Assembly (NCBI GenBank): GCA_038745855.1
Contig: JBCDLC010000005.1
Span: 44,827-108,826, forward strand
Length of the DNA stretch: 64,000 nt
Direction of reading: 5' to 3'
From: UBA5336 sp038745855
GTDB taxonomy: Bacteria; Pseudomonadota; Alphaproteobacteria; Caulobacterales; Hyphomonadaceae
Below the pieces are notes generated by a model. The model searched no databases. It saw only the letters and a program-made list of their open reading frames with translations, and was not told where the DNA came from. A program made the translations under genes and the position numbers. Positions 40,969 through 50,302 of this stretch are shown piece by piece (the stretch's first letter is position 1; each line of letters starts with the position of its first letter).

Positions 40969-41910
40969 ATGTCTTTTTCTGTTGCTTCCAGATCCACGAG
41001 CATCTCTGCGGTTGGGGTCATTCTGGCGGGACTATCCGCCTGCGCGCCTGATGGGACAACGACGGCAGGCGTTGCGCCCGATGCGACTACTCTCCCGGCC
41101 GACAATGCTGCCTGCGTACCGATCCCCGAGGGAGCAATTTTCCAGCAAAGCGCCGGGAAATTCGTCCAAGTCAGCGGCAGCGACGGCGCCTACTACCAGG
41201 TGGTAGATAGTGTGCTCACCGAAGTCGAAGCGCCCGAGCCCGAAATCATCGAACGAATTGTCGAAGCGCCGCAGAGTTGGTCGGATCGCATGGAGGCTTC
41301 GTTTCCCGGCCTCGGTTTCCCGTGGTTGAAGCTGGACGCGCGAAACTTGGATGCCGGAGTGGTGACGCTAACCGGTCTTGCCCCGACTGATGACGCGAAA
41401 ACTCGGGCCCTCGCGGCCGGGGAGGCTGCCATCAAGGCTACGGTTGAAGGCAGCGATCTGCTCGTCGTGGACGGAATTTCGGTCGAAGGCGGGGAAACCG
41501 CGGTCGGCGATGCGCTTGCAGAGCTGGATGATCGACCGAGCGTCGCGGCTTGCCAAACAGCGTTCAATGAAACGATGGATGGGCGGGTTGTAAGTTTCGC
41601 GGCAGGCGGCGCCACGATCAATGAAGAGAGCGCTCGTCTGCTCGACGCTTTGACGGGCGTCGCGATCCTTTGCCAGGACTACCGGATCGTGATCGGCGGC
41701 CACACCGACACAACGGGCAGTGCCTTAGCCAATCAAAGGTTGTCTGAACAAAGGGCCCAGGCGGTGCGCACCTATCTGTTAGAGTTGGGCGTTCCGAGCC
41801 CGGGCTTGCGTGCCGTCGGTTTTGGCGAAGTCCAACCGCTGGACCCCGGTAATACGCCAGAAGCCCATGCCCGCAACCGGCGCGTTGAATTCACCGTCAG
41901 GGCACGCTGA
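40969..41910 (+). CDS. OmpA-family lipoprotein with BON-like middle domain
   Basis: A 313-residue lipoprotein. LAGLSAC is a clear lipobox. The middle (PWLKLDARNLDAGVVTLTGL, AGEAAIKATV) resembles a BON domain, followed by an OmpA C-terminal domain (IVIGGHTDTTGSALANQRLS, RNRRVEFTV) that binds peptidoglycan. It should tether the outer membrane to the wall. It is a single gene, converging with the TRAP transporter gene 18 bp away. The 248 bp upstream hold its promoter region, with no clear box that I can defend. Confidence 0.9.
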   Translation: MSFSVASRSTSISAVGVILAGLSACAPDGTTTAGVAPDATTLPADNAACVPIPEGAIFQQSAGKFVQVSGSDGAYYQVVDSVLTEVEAPEPEIIERIVEAPQSWSDRMEASFPGLGFPWLKLDARNLDAGVVTLTGLAPTDDAKTRALAAGEAAIKATVEGSDLLVVDGISVEGGETAVGDALAELDDRPSVAACQTAFNETMDGRVVSFAAGGATINEESARLLDALTGVAILCQDYRIVIGGHTDTTGSALANQRLSEQRAQAVRTYLLELGVPSPGLRAVGFGEVQPLDPGNTPEAHARNRRVEFTVRAR

Positions 41911-41928
41911 AGAACACCCTTGATCTGA

Positions 41929-43506
41929 CTACTGTGCTGCCAACGCCGGTAAGGCTGTCGCGAGTGCCGGGACAGCGGCAACGAGACCGATCATCACGAC
42001 CTGTAGACCGATAAAGGGGATCGCTCCGCGCCAGATATCGGCGGTGGCGAGGTCGTCGGGCGCTGCGCCGCGCAGGTAGAAAAGCGCAAATCCAAACGGC
42101 GGTGTCAGGAAGCTGGTCTGGAGATTCAGGGCCATGAGGATCGCGAGCCAGACCGGGTCGAAGCCCATGATGATCAAGGGCGGGGCGACCAGCGGTACAA
42201 CCACAAAAACGATCTCGATGAAGTCCAGAAAGAAGCCCAGCACGAACATGACAAACATGGTGATCGCAAGCGCACCCCAGGCGCCACCGGGTGTGGCCGC
42301 CAGGATCTCTGCCACCATTTCCTCGCCGCCAAAGCCGCGGAAAACGAGGGAGAAGAGCGACGCACCGATTAGGATCAGGAACACCATCGATGTAATCGAG
42401 GCAGTGCTGGTGAGAGCGGGCTGAAGTTGCCCAGCCCTCGAAAGGGCAAGCAGTCCAATCGCCATGCTGGCGAAGAACATCACGCAAAGGAAAAGGGCGA
42501 CCGCGATCGCCGTCATGTCGACTGCAGAGAGGTCCGAGCGATTGACGCGGAGGTCGAAAAGGCCCGCCATCAGGAAAACCGCCAGAAGAGACAGAAGGCC
42601 TGCGGTCAGGCTTATCCGGATCCATCCAGGCATATCGCCCGAAAGCCGCAAGCCCGCCAGGAGCAGCGCCCCGACCGCGCCAACGGCGGCCGCTTCCGTA
42701 GGCGAGGCAATGCCGCCGAGGATGGAGCCGAGCACGGTAAAGATGAGGCCCAGCGGCGCTCCAAGACCAAACGCGATTTCGCGGATGTTGAGCGGTTCGG
42801 CACCGGTTTCGGCCACTGGCGGGCACGACTCGGGCCGAAAGAGAGCGTGGTAGAGGATGTAAATCAGGTACAGACCCACAAGCAGAAGGCCAGGCACCAG
42901 CGCGCCCGCAAAGAGATCTCCAACAGATACAACGCTGGGACCGAGCCCGGCGGAAACGCTGGCCGATTGGTTGGCATTGGAAATGGCATCGGCGAGGAGG
43001 ATGAGGACGATCGATGGGGGGATGATCTGTCCCAGTGTTCCCGATGCGGAGATGGTACCGGAGGCCAGGCGGGGGTCGTAGCCCTCTCGCAGCATGGTCG
43101 GCAGGGCGATCAGCGCCATTGTAATGACCGTCGCACCTACAATGCCGGTCGAAGCGGCAAGGAGTGCTCCGACCCCGACGACGGCATAGCCTAGCCCGCC
43201 ATGGAGTCGGCCGAGCAATCGCCCCGCGATGTGTAGCAGATCCTCAGCCACCCGGGAGCGCTCAAGGATGACCCCCATCATCACAAAAAGTGGGACAGCA
43301 ATCAGGACCTGGTTTTCCATCGCGCCTTGTATTCGGTTGGGGAAGGCTCTCAGGAGCGGCTCAGGGAAGACACCAAGGGCAATCCCAAGTCCAGCAAAGA
43401 TCAATGCGACCCCTCCGAGAGTCAGCGCGACAGGGTAGCCGGCCAGAAGCGCTGCTATCGCGGCAACGAACATCGAGATGGCGAGGATGATCTCGATTTC
43501 CATCAC
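41929..43506 (-). CDS. dctM: TRAP transporter large permease (DctM)
   Basis: A 525-residue membrane protein. It is the ion-coupled translocation subunit of a tripartite TRAP transporter. Family blocks: GYPVALTLGGVALIFAGLGI, MENQVLIAVPLFVMMGVILE, LAASTGIVGATVITMALIAL and SGTLGQIIPPSIVLILLADA. The start overlaps the DctQ stop by four bases. Extra length in the middle (the DLRVNRSD region) relative to E. coli-type proteins fits the DctM subgroup of Rhodobacterales-like TRAPs. Ligand depends on DctP. Confidence 0.95.
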   Translation of the reverse strand: MMEIEIILAISMFVAAIAALLAGYPVALTLGGVALIFAGLGIALGVFPEPLLRAFPNRIQGAMENQVLIAVPLFVMMGVILERSRVAEDLLHIAGRLLGRLHGGLGYAVVGVGALLAASTGIVGATVITMALIALPTMLREGYDPRLASGTISASGTLGQIIPPSIVLILLADAISNANQSASVSAGLGPSVVSVGDLFAGALVPGLLLVGLYLIYILYHALFRPESCPPVAETGAEPLNIREIAFGLGAPLGLIFTVLGSILGGIASPTEAAAVGAVGALLLAGLRLSGDMPGWIRISLTAGLLSLLAVFLMAGLFDLRVNRSDLSAVDMTAIAVALFLCVMFFASMAIGLLALSRAGQLQPALTSTASITSMVFLILIGASLFSLVFRGFGGEEMVAEILAATPGGAWGALAITMFVMFVLGFFLDFIEIVFVVVPLVAPPLIIMGFDPVWLAILMALNLQTSFLTPPFGFALFYLRGAAPDDLATADIWRGAIPFIGLQVVMIGLVAAVPALATALPALAAQ

Positions 43507-44159
43507 GCCCCTCCGCCTTGGGCATAGAGGCTGTCAGCAGTGCGTTCATTTCGTAATATCAACGCTGCTTTGAGGGCTTGGCTCAAACCCTGGGCCATCA
43601 ACAGCGCTGCGAACGCGGGTATCAGGGTGCGGAACAGAAACAGGAGCGGCAGGCCATCACTCTCCCGCGAGCCTTCAAAATTCATCCAGGCGCGAACGAA
43701 CGAGGGCGAGATCGCCGCCCAGAAGATTAACAGGCAGATCGGGAAGATGAAGAAGTAAGCGCCGATCAGGTCGATGGCCGCGCGGCCCTTGGGACTGAAG
43801 CGTTCCCGCAGGATATCGACGCGGACATGGCCATCATCGCGCAGCGCAGCCGCGGCGCCCAGCAGGAAAAGGCCGGCAAACCCGTAGGTGACAAGCTCAC
43901 TCAGCCACGAAAACGATAAGCCGAACACGTAGCGGGCGACCACAACACCTGCCTGTGCGAACAACATCATAAGCCCAAGGGCGATGGCGCCACCCAGCGC
44001 GATCCCGCTCACCCGGTCGAGGATGGCCACGAGGACGGTTGCTGGCGCCGCAAAAAACCGCGTGGCCAAGAGCACGCCGATGGGAACGAGGAACAGCGGT
44101 GCGCTGACGTAGCCGAGCCATTCCAGCCCGGTGCCGAGTAGGAGGAAAAGGTCGGCCAA
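43503..44159 (-). CDS. dctQ: TRAP transporter small permease (DctQ)
   Basis: A 218-residue protein with four hydrophobic segments, including FGLSFSWLSELVTYGFAGLF, the usual DctQ block, and GHVRVDIL. It joins DctM in the inner membrane. Gene order dctP-dctQ-dctM on the minus strand, with four-base overlap to dctM and six bases from dctP, marks one operon. Confidence 0.93.
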   Translation of the reverse strand: MADLFLLLGTGLEWLGYVSAPLFLVPIGVLLATRFFAAPATVLVAILDRVSGIALGGAIALGLMMLFAQAGVVVARYVFGLSFSWLSELVTYGFAGLFLLGAAAALRDDGHVRVDILRERFSPKGRAAIDLIGAYFFIFPICLLIFWAAISPSFVRAWMNFEGSRESDGLPLLFLFRTLIPAFAALLMAQGLSQALKAALILRNERTADSLYAQGGGA

Positions 44160-44165
44160 GGCGCG

Positions 44166-45305
44166 TCAAGGGGTTGCGGCGGGCGCCGTCGCGAATTCCC
44201 GAGCCGCATAGTATGTCCCGTCCGAAACCCTAGCCCAACCGCGCATGGCTTTGAGGGCACTCTCGAAACTCTCGTAGATACGTTTTTCGAGACGACCCGA
44301 ATTGCCAGCAGTCGAGCGGATATCCAGCGCAGCCTCACCCATCGCCCGGACGACGTCTTCCGGGAAACTCCTGAGCTGGGTGCCATGCTCCTGGATCAGG
44401 ATGTCGAGGTGCCGCGCGTTTTCATAGGTAAACTCGCCGAGCGAGAGATGGTTGACGCTCTGGCAGGCCTGCTTGACGATCGCCTGTTCCGTCGCGCTGA
44501 GATCGTCCCACACGCCCCTGTTCATGCCGACCGCCAATGAAGCGCCCGGTTCGTGGAAACCGGGCCCGTAATAATACGGCGCCTCCCGGTGGAAGCCGAG
44601 ATAGAAATCATTCCATGGGCCGACCCATTCAGTGGCGTCGATCTGGCCGGTTTGGAGACCCTGGTAAATCTCTCCCCCCGAGAGCGCCACGGCCGCCCCC
44701 CCAAGCGCGCGGACCACATCGCCGCCCTGGCCGGGAATCCGCATCTTCAGGCCGGCAAAATCTCCGAGCGCATTGATTTCCTTCTTGAACCAGCCGCCCA
44801 TCTGGTGACCGGTATTGGCGGCCTGGATCGGTTTTACCCCAAATTCTCCCGACAGTTCGTCCCAGAGTTCCTGGCCGCCGCCGAAATCGATCCATCCCAT
44901 GATTTCCTGGGCGGTCATCCCCATGGGCACTGCCGTATAGAACGGGAACCCTTCGGACTGAGATTTCCAGTAGTACTCTGCCCCGTGATACATGTCTGCG
45001 CTGCCATCGGCGACGGCAGAAAAGCTCTCGAAGGCCGGCACGAGCTCGCCGGCGGCAAAAACCTTGATCTCGATTTGCCCATCGGAGAGTGCGCCGACGT
45101 ATTCGGCAACGCGCTCTGCAGCCTTGCCGAGGCCGGGTAGATTTTTCGGCCAGGTGGTGACCATGTTCAAACGCCGTCTACGGATAGCGATGGCCGGCGA
45201 CGAGACACCGCCAGCCTCCGGCGATGACGATTGCCCGCATGCCGTCGCTGCCACTCCAGCCGCGCCCAAGGCAGCCGCGCCAAGGACCTTTCGCCGATTG
45301 ACCAT
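44166..45305 (-). CDS. dctP: TRAP transporter periplasmic solute-binding protein (DctP)
   Basis: A 379-residue protein. The signal (NRRKVLGAAALGAAGVAATACG) looks like a Tat signal ending in a possible lipobox. The binding fold includes WKSQSEGFPFYTAVPMGMTA and LKMRIPGQGGDVVRALGGAA, with the Arg that anchors ligand carboxylate in many DctP proteins, and QTGQIDATEWVGPWNDF. The latter block is typical of the group that binds 2-oxo acids such as pyruvate or alpha-keto acids, an inference from similarity in style. First gene of the TRAP operon. Confidence 0.93.
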   Translation of the reverse strand: MVNRRKVLGAAALGAAGVAATACGQSSSPEAGGVSSPAIAIRRRRLNMVTTWPKNLPGLGKAAERVAEYVGALSDGQIEIKVFAAGELVPAFESFSAVADGSADMYHGAEYYWKSQSEGFPFYTAVPMGMTAQEIMGWIDFGGGQELWDELSGEFGVKPIQAANTGHQMGGWFKKEINALGDFAGLKMRIPGQGGDVVRALGGAAVALSGGEIYQGLQTGQIDATEWVGPWNDFYLGFHREAPYYYGPGFHEPGASLAVGMNRGVWDDLSATEQAIVKQACQSVNHLSLGEFTYENARHLDILIQEHGTQLRSFPEDVVRAMGEAALDIRSTAGNSGRLEKRIYESFESALKAMRGWARVSDGTYYAAREFATAPAATP

Positions 45306-45358
45306 GCTGCATTCCTCCCGCGTTCCACGCGCTTCGTTCGGTTTCTTATGGGTGGGTT

Positions 45359-46117
45359 CTATTCAGTGTCTAGCAAGGGGCGCCAACGGTCGCCATCCAG
45401 CACTTCGAGGGGCGTGTACTGGCGCTTGTAGTCCATCTTGTCGCTGCCTTTGATCCAGTAGCCGAGATAGAGGTGCGGCAGGCCGAGGGCGGCAACTTCG
45501 CGGATGTGATCGAGGATCATGAACCGGCCGAGACTGCGCGAGGAATGGTCTGGATCGAAGAAGGTGTACACCATCGACAACCCGTCTCGCAGCACATCGG
45601 TGATGGCCGCCGCGATCAGTGGCGCATTCGGTGCGTCGCCCTGGCGATACTCGAAGATCAGGCTCTGGACCGGGCTATCGCTAACCATGGCGACGTAGTC
45701 CCGAAACGACATTTCGGACATGCCACCACCATCGTGCCTGCCGCGCAGGTAGCGTTTAAGCAGGCGATATTGTTGGCGCGTGGCCTGGGCCGACGTCGGG
45801 TAGCGGTGCAGATCTTCATTTGTCCGCAGCACCCGGCGCTGGTTCCGGCTGAACTTGAACTTCTGGACATCGACCCGAACCGACCGGCACGCATTGCAAT
45901 TCGGGCAGGCGGGCCTGTACGCAATGCCCTGTGACCGCCGAAAGCCGGACTTGCTGAGCGTATCATGTAGGGCGTCGGCATCGGAGACCGCTAGCGACGT
46001 AAAGGCCTTGCGTTCGCGTTTGCCCGACAAATAGGGGCATGGCGCAGGATTGGTCATGTAAAAGCGGACATTGCGCTTCAGACCCAGCGGGAACGTATGC
46101 GAATCGTTCAGCTTCAT
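45359..46117 (-). CDS. bpt: Arginyl/leucyl-tRNA-protein transferase (Bpt)
   Basis: A 252-residue enzyme. It adds Leu (or Arg) to proteins beginning with Asp/Glu, tagging them for ClpS/ClpAP. Evidence: NPAPCPYLSGKRERKAFT, the CPNCNACRSVR cysteine cluster, FSRNQRRVLRTN and YLGYWIKGSDKMDYKRQY. It lies between the TRAP operon and the SLC13 permease on the same strand; eight bases separate it from the permease. Confidence 0.93.
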   Translation of the reverse strand: MKLNDSHTFPLGLKRNVRFYMTNPAPCPYLSGKRERKAFTSLAVSDADALHDTLSKSGFRRSQGIAYRPACPNCNACRSVRVDVQKFKFSRNQRRVLRTNEDLHRYPTSAQATRQQYRLLKRYLRGRHDGGGMSEMSFRDYVAMVSDSPVQSLIFEYRQGDAPNAPLIAAAITDVLRDGLSMVYTFFDPDHSSRSLGRFMILDHIREVAALGLPHLYLGYWIKGSDKMDYKRQYTPLEVLDGDRWRPLLDTE

Positions 46118-46125
46118 GGCAGCAA

Positions 46126-47985
46126 CTAATGCATCCCCACATCAAAGCGCCAAGGGGCGATGAAAGTGAATGTCAGCCACAATATGATCACAAGCGGTCC
46201 GCCAAACCTGATGAAGTCACTAAACCTATAGTGCCCAGGACCCATGACGAGCATGTTCGTCTGATAGGCGATCGGTGTGGCAAAACAGCAATTCGCGCCG
46301 TAGATCACAGCCAGAATGAAAGGCAGCGGGTCAGCGCCGGCCTGTTCAGCCGCTGACAGGGCCACGGGCGAGAACAGGATAGCCGTTGCGGCATTGCTCA
46401 GAAGATTGGTCATTACCGCGACCGTCAGGAAGATAACCGACAGAACTGCGAGCGAGCCGAAGGGCAGGGCCAGGTTGACGATGCCCGTCGCAACAAGGTT
46501 CACGGCGCCTGTCTGTTCCAATGCCGCGCCCATGGCAAGCGCCGCCCCGATGACCAGGAAGATCCTTAAATCAAGCGCCCGACCAGCTTGCCGGGTGTTC
46601 AGACACCCCGTCAGGATCATGGCAACGGCAGCCAGGATGGACGCGTTTAGGATCGACAGGGCACCCGTTGCGGCAGCGATCACCATGGCAACACCGACCA
46701 GACGCGCGGCGACGACGTTGCCCGTAAGCGGAATTTCGGTCTGGGACCACTCGAGAAGGATCACATCGCGGCTCGAGCGCAACTCACGCAGGGCGTCGAC
46801 CGGCCCGCACAGCAGGAGCGTATCCCCCGCTTCAAGACGGATCTCGTCCAGCTTGGTGCGGATCATGTGCGAACGGCGCTGGATGCCCATGACGACCGCG
46901 CTTGTGAGCCGCCGGAACCCCATCATCTCGACCGTTCGCCCCGCCATGCGAGAGCCCGGCGCGACGACGGCCTCTGTCAGCACAAGGGAGCGGGGGGAGG
47001 GGCTGTGGTCCGAGGCCGGGCCACTTCCGGTGCGCCAGATCTGTTCCAGCATGTCCGGCTGGGACGAGAGAACATCCATCAAGGCCTGCCGGGTTGCGGC
47101 AACGATAACGAGGTCTCCCGGGCGCAGGGCAACATCTTCGAAAGGCGGCAAGATTGCCTTCTCGCCGCGTTGGATCAAACGGACCGTGAAATTCGGAAGA
47201 TCCTTGAACATGCCGGCGACAGGTTTCTTGCCGATGAGAAAATGGTCGTGGCTGACCTCGACCTGGGCGACAAACTGCTTGCCAGAAGCGGTGAGGATGT
47301 CCTCGTCCATACCGCTCCGGTTCGGCAGCAAAAGCTTGAATCGGCTGGCAACGGCCACGTAAAGTGCCCCAACGGCTGCGAGGATGAGCCCCATGGGGGT
47401 CTGCTCGAAGAAGCCCAACGGCACGCCTTCGATCCGCCCGTATACCTCCGCAGACAGAAGGTTGGTCGAAGAGCCGATCAAGGTCGTCATCCCGGCAAAG
47501 ATCGAAATGAAGCTCAGCGGCATCATCAACCGGGACGTCGACGCGCCCATACTGGCCGCCATGGCGCTCATCACCGGCAGGAACATGATCACGACCGGCG
47601 TATTATTGATGAAGGCGCTGACCACGAAAACCGACAGGAACGCGCCGAGTAAGGTCAGAAGCGGCGCCTGTTTGTAGGTTTGGGTCAGGGCGCGAGTCGG
47701 GCCTTCGACGGCACCTGTCTGGAAGAGGCCCTGTCCCACCACGAGGAGTGCCATGATGGTGATGAGCGCTGGATTGCCAAAGCCTGCCAGGATGCTCGCC
47801 GATTCGATTGGAGCACCAGAGTGGCTGACCGCGCCTGGTAGAGAAAAAAGAACGAGTAAGCTCGCGATCACGCCGATGGAAACGATCTCCATCGAGTACC
47901 TGTCGGCCACGTAGAACACGATCGCGACGCCCACAATGAGAAGGCTCGCCACCATAGGCCAGGCCGCGATCACGTCCGTGAGCAA
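46126..47985 (-). CDS. SLC13/DASS-type permease with two TrkA-C domains
   Basis: A 619-residue membrane protein. The N- and C-terminal halves hold membrane segments of the ion-transporter/DASS group (PVVIMFLPVMSAMAASMGAS, LPFILAVIYGANCCFATPIA). A central cytosolic insert of about 170 residues carries two RCK-C/TrkA-C modules (VRLIQRGEKAILPP, IRTKLDEIRLEAGDTLLLCG). Such proteins move anions such as sulfate or carboxylates and are gated by nucleotides. Located upstream of bpt in the same direction. Confidence 0.92.
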   Translation of the reverse strand: MLTDVIAAWPMVASLLIVGVAIVFYVADRYSMEIVSIGVIASLLVLFSLPGAVSHSGAPIESASILAGFGNPALITIMALLVVGQGLFQTGAVEGPTRALTQTYKQAPLLTLLGAFLSVFVVSAFINNTPVVIMFLPVMSAMAASMGASTSRLMMPLSFISIFAGMTTLIGSSTNLLSAEVYGRIEGVPLGFFEQTPMGLILAAVGALYVAVASRFKLLLPNRSGMDEDILTASGKQFVAQVEVSHDHFLIGKKPVAGMFKDLPNFTVRLIQRGEKAILPPFEDVALRPGDLVIVAATRQALMDVLSSQPDMLEQIWRTGSGPASDHSPSPRSLVLTEAVVAPGSRMAGRTVEMMGFRRLTSAVVMGIQRRSHMIRTKLDEIRLEAGDTLLLCGPVDALRELRSSRDVILLEWSQTEIPLTGNVVAARLVGVAMVIAAATGALSILNASILAAVAMILTGCLNTRQAGRALDLRIFLVIGAALAMGAALEQTGAVNLVATGIVNLALPFGSLAVLSVIFLTVAVMTNLLSNAATAILFSPVALSAAEQAGADPLPFILAVIYGANCCFATPIAYQTNMLVMGPGHYRFSDFIRFGGPLVIILWLTFTFIAPWRFDVGMH

Positions 47986-48003
47986 GCTTTCCTCCGCGCC
48001 CTA

Positions 48004-48756
48004 CTATGAAACAGGAATGCTTTCGTTTGAGGGCACATGCAAGATGACTGTCACACGTCTGTTGCTGGGATGGTGCGGTTCTGCGGGCAGGCGAGGTCGG
48101 CGGTCAGCGTAGCCTGTGACAGCCGCGATGCGTTGGGGGTCGATACCGGCCTGAATAGCGATACGTCGAGCTTGATCCGCCCGCGCCATGGAGAGCGTCC
48201 AGTTATCGGCGGTGCCCGCATTGAAGACGAATGCATCGGTATGGCCTTCGATGGTGAGCGGGAAAGACAGGGCGGACAGTGTTGAAAAGACATCCGCCAT
48301 GAGTTCAGCCCCTGCAGGTGTCGCATCCGACGCGGCGAGCACGAACAGCGGGTCGTCCGAGCGATCCATCATATCGATCCTGAGGCCATGGGGGATCGTG
48401 GCAACGTCCAGTTGAACCAGATGGGTCAGAAGGCCAGGCGAGGCTTGCAGGGCGCCCGCCAAGACAGTGCGCGGGTCGGGCCGTTCCGTGGCGACGAGAT
48501 TGGCTTCGCGCGCGCCTTGCTCGAAATAGGTGGCAATCTCCGCGCGCCCCGCATCGGGGACGCCCTTCACAAGCCACATTACAAGGAAGAAGGCCGCGAG
48601 CGCTGTCAGGAAATCGGCATAAGCCAACTTCCAGGTTCCCATGGCCGCTGCTCGCGCAAAAGGGGCCGCGGTACGAGCCGGCTTGCCAGAGGAACTGGCC
48701 AGTGGCGCGAAGGGCATTCTGCCCCGACTGCGCCATGTGGTACGCGGGTACGCCAT
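48004..48756 (-). CDS. MotB/OmpA-like stator protein without adjacent MotA
   Basis: A 250-residue protein. The MotB-type membrane segment is WKLAYADFLTALAAFFLVMW, including the Asp that conducts protons in MotB. After a plug-like linker comes an OmpA domain (LTIEGHTDAFVFNAG, NRRVTVILHV) that grips peptidoglycan. No motA or flagellar gene lies in the window. The first ~38 residues before the membrane helix are basic and unusual; a later start is possible. Eighteen bases separate it from the SLC13 gene. Confidence 0.86.
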   Translation of the reverse strand: MAYPRTTWRSRGRMPFAPLASSSGKPARTAAPFARAAAMGTWKLAYADFLTALAAFFLVMWLVKGVPDAGRAEIATYFEQGAREANLVATERPDPRTVLAGALQASPGLLTHLVQLDVATIPHGLRIDMMDRSDDPLFVLAASDATPAGAELMADVFSTLSALSFPLTIEGHTDAFVFNAGTADNWTLSMARADQARRIAIQAGIDPQRIAAVTGYADRRPRLPAEPHHPSNRRVTVILHVPSNESIPVS

Positions 48757-48900
48757 GGAAGTCAGATCTTTCTGATCGATGGATGTAGGTATAAGCGATC
48801 AAGGTTGAGATCCTCTCTGCCGCTCCAGTGGGATTTCAGGAAAATTTGACCTAATTTCACGTCGTGTTTACAGGCCCGTTGGGGCCGTCGGGAGTTCGCC

Positions 48901-49758
48901 ATGGCGCGCGTTGCATTTCTGGGCCTCGGTGTCATGGGCGCACCCATGGCCGGTCACGTGGCAAAGGCGGGACACAAGGTGACGGTTTGGAACCGGACCC
49001 ACGCCAAGGCCGAAGCGTGGTGCGGTGCCCATAAGGGGGTCACCGCGAGCGATGCGGCAGCCGCCGTCTTCGGCGCGGAATACGTCTTGATGTGCCTGGG
49101 AGACGATCCCGACGTGCTCAGCGTGTACGAACAGATCGAACCTTCAATCGGCGGCGGCATGGTCGTCGTCGATCACACAACCGCCAGTGCCAGTCTCGCC
49201 CGCACCCTCCACGCGCGCGCGCGGGCCAAGGGCGCCGCCTTTATCGACGCGCCGATCTCCGGTGGTGAGGCGGGTGCGCAGAAGGGCCAACTCACGGTCA
49301 TGTGCGGCGGCGAGAAGACAGCCTTCGAAAAAGCGCAACCGATCATGGAGGCCTACGCGAAGCGCATCACACTGATCGGCCATAGCGGGACGGGGCAACT
49401 CGCCAAGTCTGTGAACCAGATCTGTATCGCAGGCATCGTCCAGGGCCTTGCGGAGGGGCTGGCCTTCGCCGAAGCCAACGATCTCAACGCCGCAAAGGTG
49501 ATCGAGGCCATCTCCGGCGGCGCCGCCCAGAGCTGGCAAATGGAGAACCGCTGGAAGACCATGGTCGCTGGCGAGTTCGATTTCGGGTTTGCCGTAGATT
49601 GGATGCGCAAGGACCTGCGGATCGCCCTCGACGCCGCCCGAGAGAGCGGATCGAGTGCCCCCGTGGCAGCCCTCGTCGATCAGTTCTATGCAGAGGTTCA
49701 GGCCATGGGCGGTGCCCGCTGGGATACATCCTCGTTGATCGCTCGGCTGAAGCGATAA
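48901..49758 (+). CDS. NAD(P)-dependent beta-hydroxyacid dehydrogenase (3-hydroxyisobutyrate dehydrogenase-like)
   Basis: A 285-residue enzyme of the HIBADH/GLYR family. Blocks: the Rossmann start FLGLGVMGAPMAGHVAKAGH, VDHTTASA, DAPISGGEAGAQKGQL (substrate site), GHSGTGQLAKSVNQ with the catalytic Lys, and DWMRKDLRIALDAA. The Arg after the second strand (WNRTHAKA) favours NADP or relaxed cofactor use. It may finish valine-type catabolism begun by the hydrolase at 21331, though tartronate or succinic semialdehyde reduction cannot be excluded. Confidence 0.92.
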   Translation: MARVAFLGLGVMGAPMAGHVAKAGHKVTVWNRTHAKAEAWCGAHKGVTASDAAAAVFGAEYVLMCLGDDPDVLSVYEQIEPSIGGGMVVVDHTTASASLARTLHARARAKGAAFIDAPISGGEAGAQKGQLTVMCGGEKTAFEKAQPIMEAYAKRITLIGHSGTGQLAKSVNQICIAGIVQGLAEGLAFAEANDLNAAKVIEAISGGAAQSWQMENRWKTMVAGEFDFGFAVDWMRKDLRIALDAARESGSSAPVAALVDQFYAEVQAMGGARWDTSSLIARLKR

Positions 49759-49771
49759 AACGAGAGCGCCG

Positions 49772-50266
49772 CTAGGCCATCTGTTCCTGGATAAGTTCCA
49801 GGGCCACCTCGAGGGTTTGCATCCGGACTTCAGCCCGGCCGATATCGCCGAATTGACGAAGCTCGTGCTGCATGGCCCGGTTTTCTCGGATACACGCGAT
49901 ATGCACTGTCCCGACCGGCTTCAGCGGGGTTCCTCCCCCCGGCCCCGCAATGCCTGTTATCGAAACCGCGATGTTGGCCCGGCTCGCTTCGAGGGCACCC
50001 TCGGCCATCATGCGCGCGACCGGCTCCGACACCGCGCCATAGTCGGCGATGACATCTCCCGGTACGCCGAGAACTTCCTGCTTCGCGCGGTTCGAATAGG
50101 TCACAAAGCCCCGCTCAAACACAGCCGAAGAGCCTTCGATCTCCGTGAACAGCGCCGCCAGTAGCCCGCCAGTACAGCTTTCCGCGGTGCAGATTTTGAG
50201 TTTTCGCTCCCGGGCGTCATCGATCGTGAGCAGCGCAAGATTGAAAAGGCGATCTGGATACATCAC
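49772..50266 (-). CDS. pncC: Nicotinamide-nucleotide amidase / CinA C-terminal domain
   Basis: A 164-residue protein of the CinA-C/PncC family, which deamidates NMN to NaMN. Blocks: ICTAESCTGGLLAALFTEIE, FVTYSNRAKQEVLGV, GAVSEPVARMMAEGAL and ITGIAGPGGGTPLKPVGTVH. No N-terminal CinA domain. It follows ispDF on the minus strand at 36 bp, an order common in this class. Confidence 0.95.
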   Translation of the reverse strand: MMYPDRLFNLALLTIDDARERKLKICTAESCTGGLLAALFTEIEGSSAVFERGFVTYSNRAKQEVLGVPGDVIADYGAVSEPVARMMAEGALEASRANIAVSITGIAGPGGGTPLKPVGTVHIACIRENRAMQHELRQFGDIGRAEVRMQTLEVALELIQEQMA

Positions 50267-50302
50267 CCCATACTAAAGCCCACTGGACCGGCCTCGCAAG
50301 CT

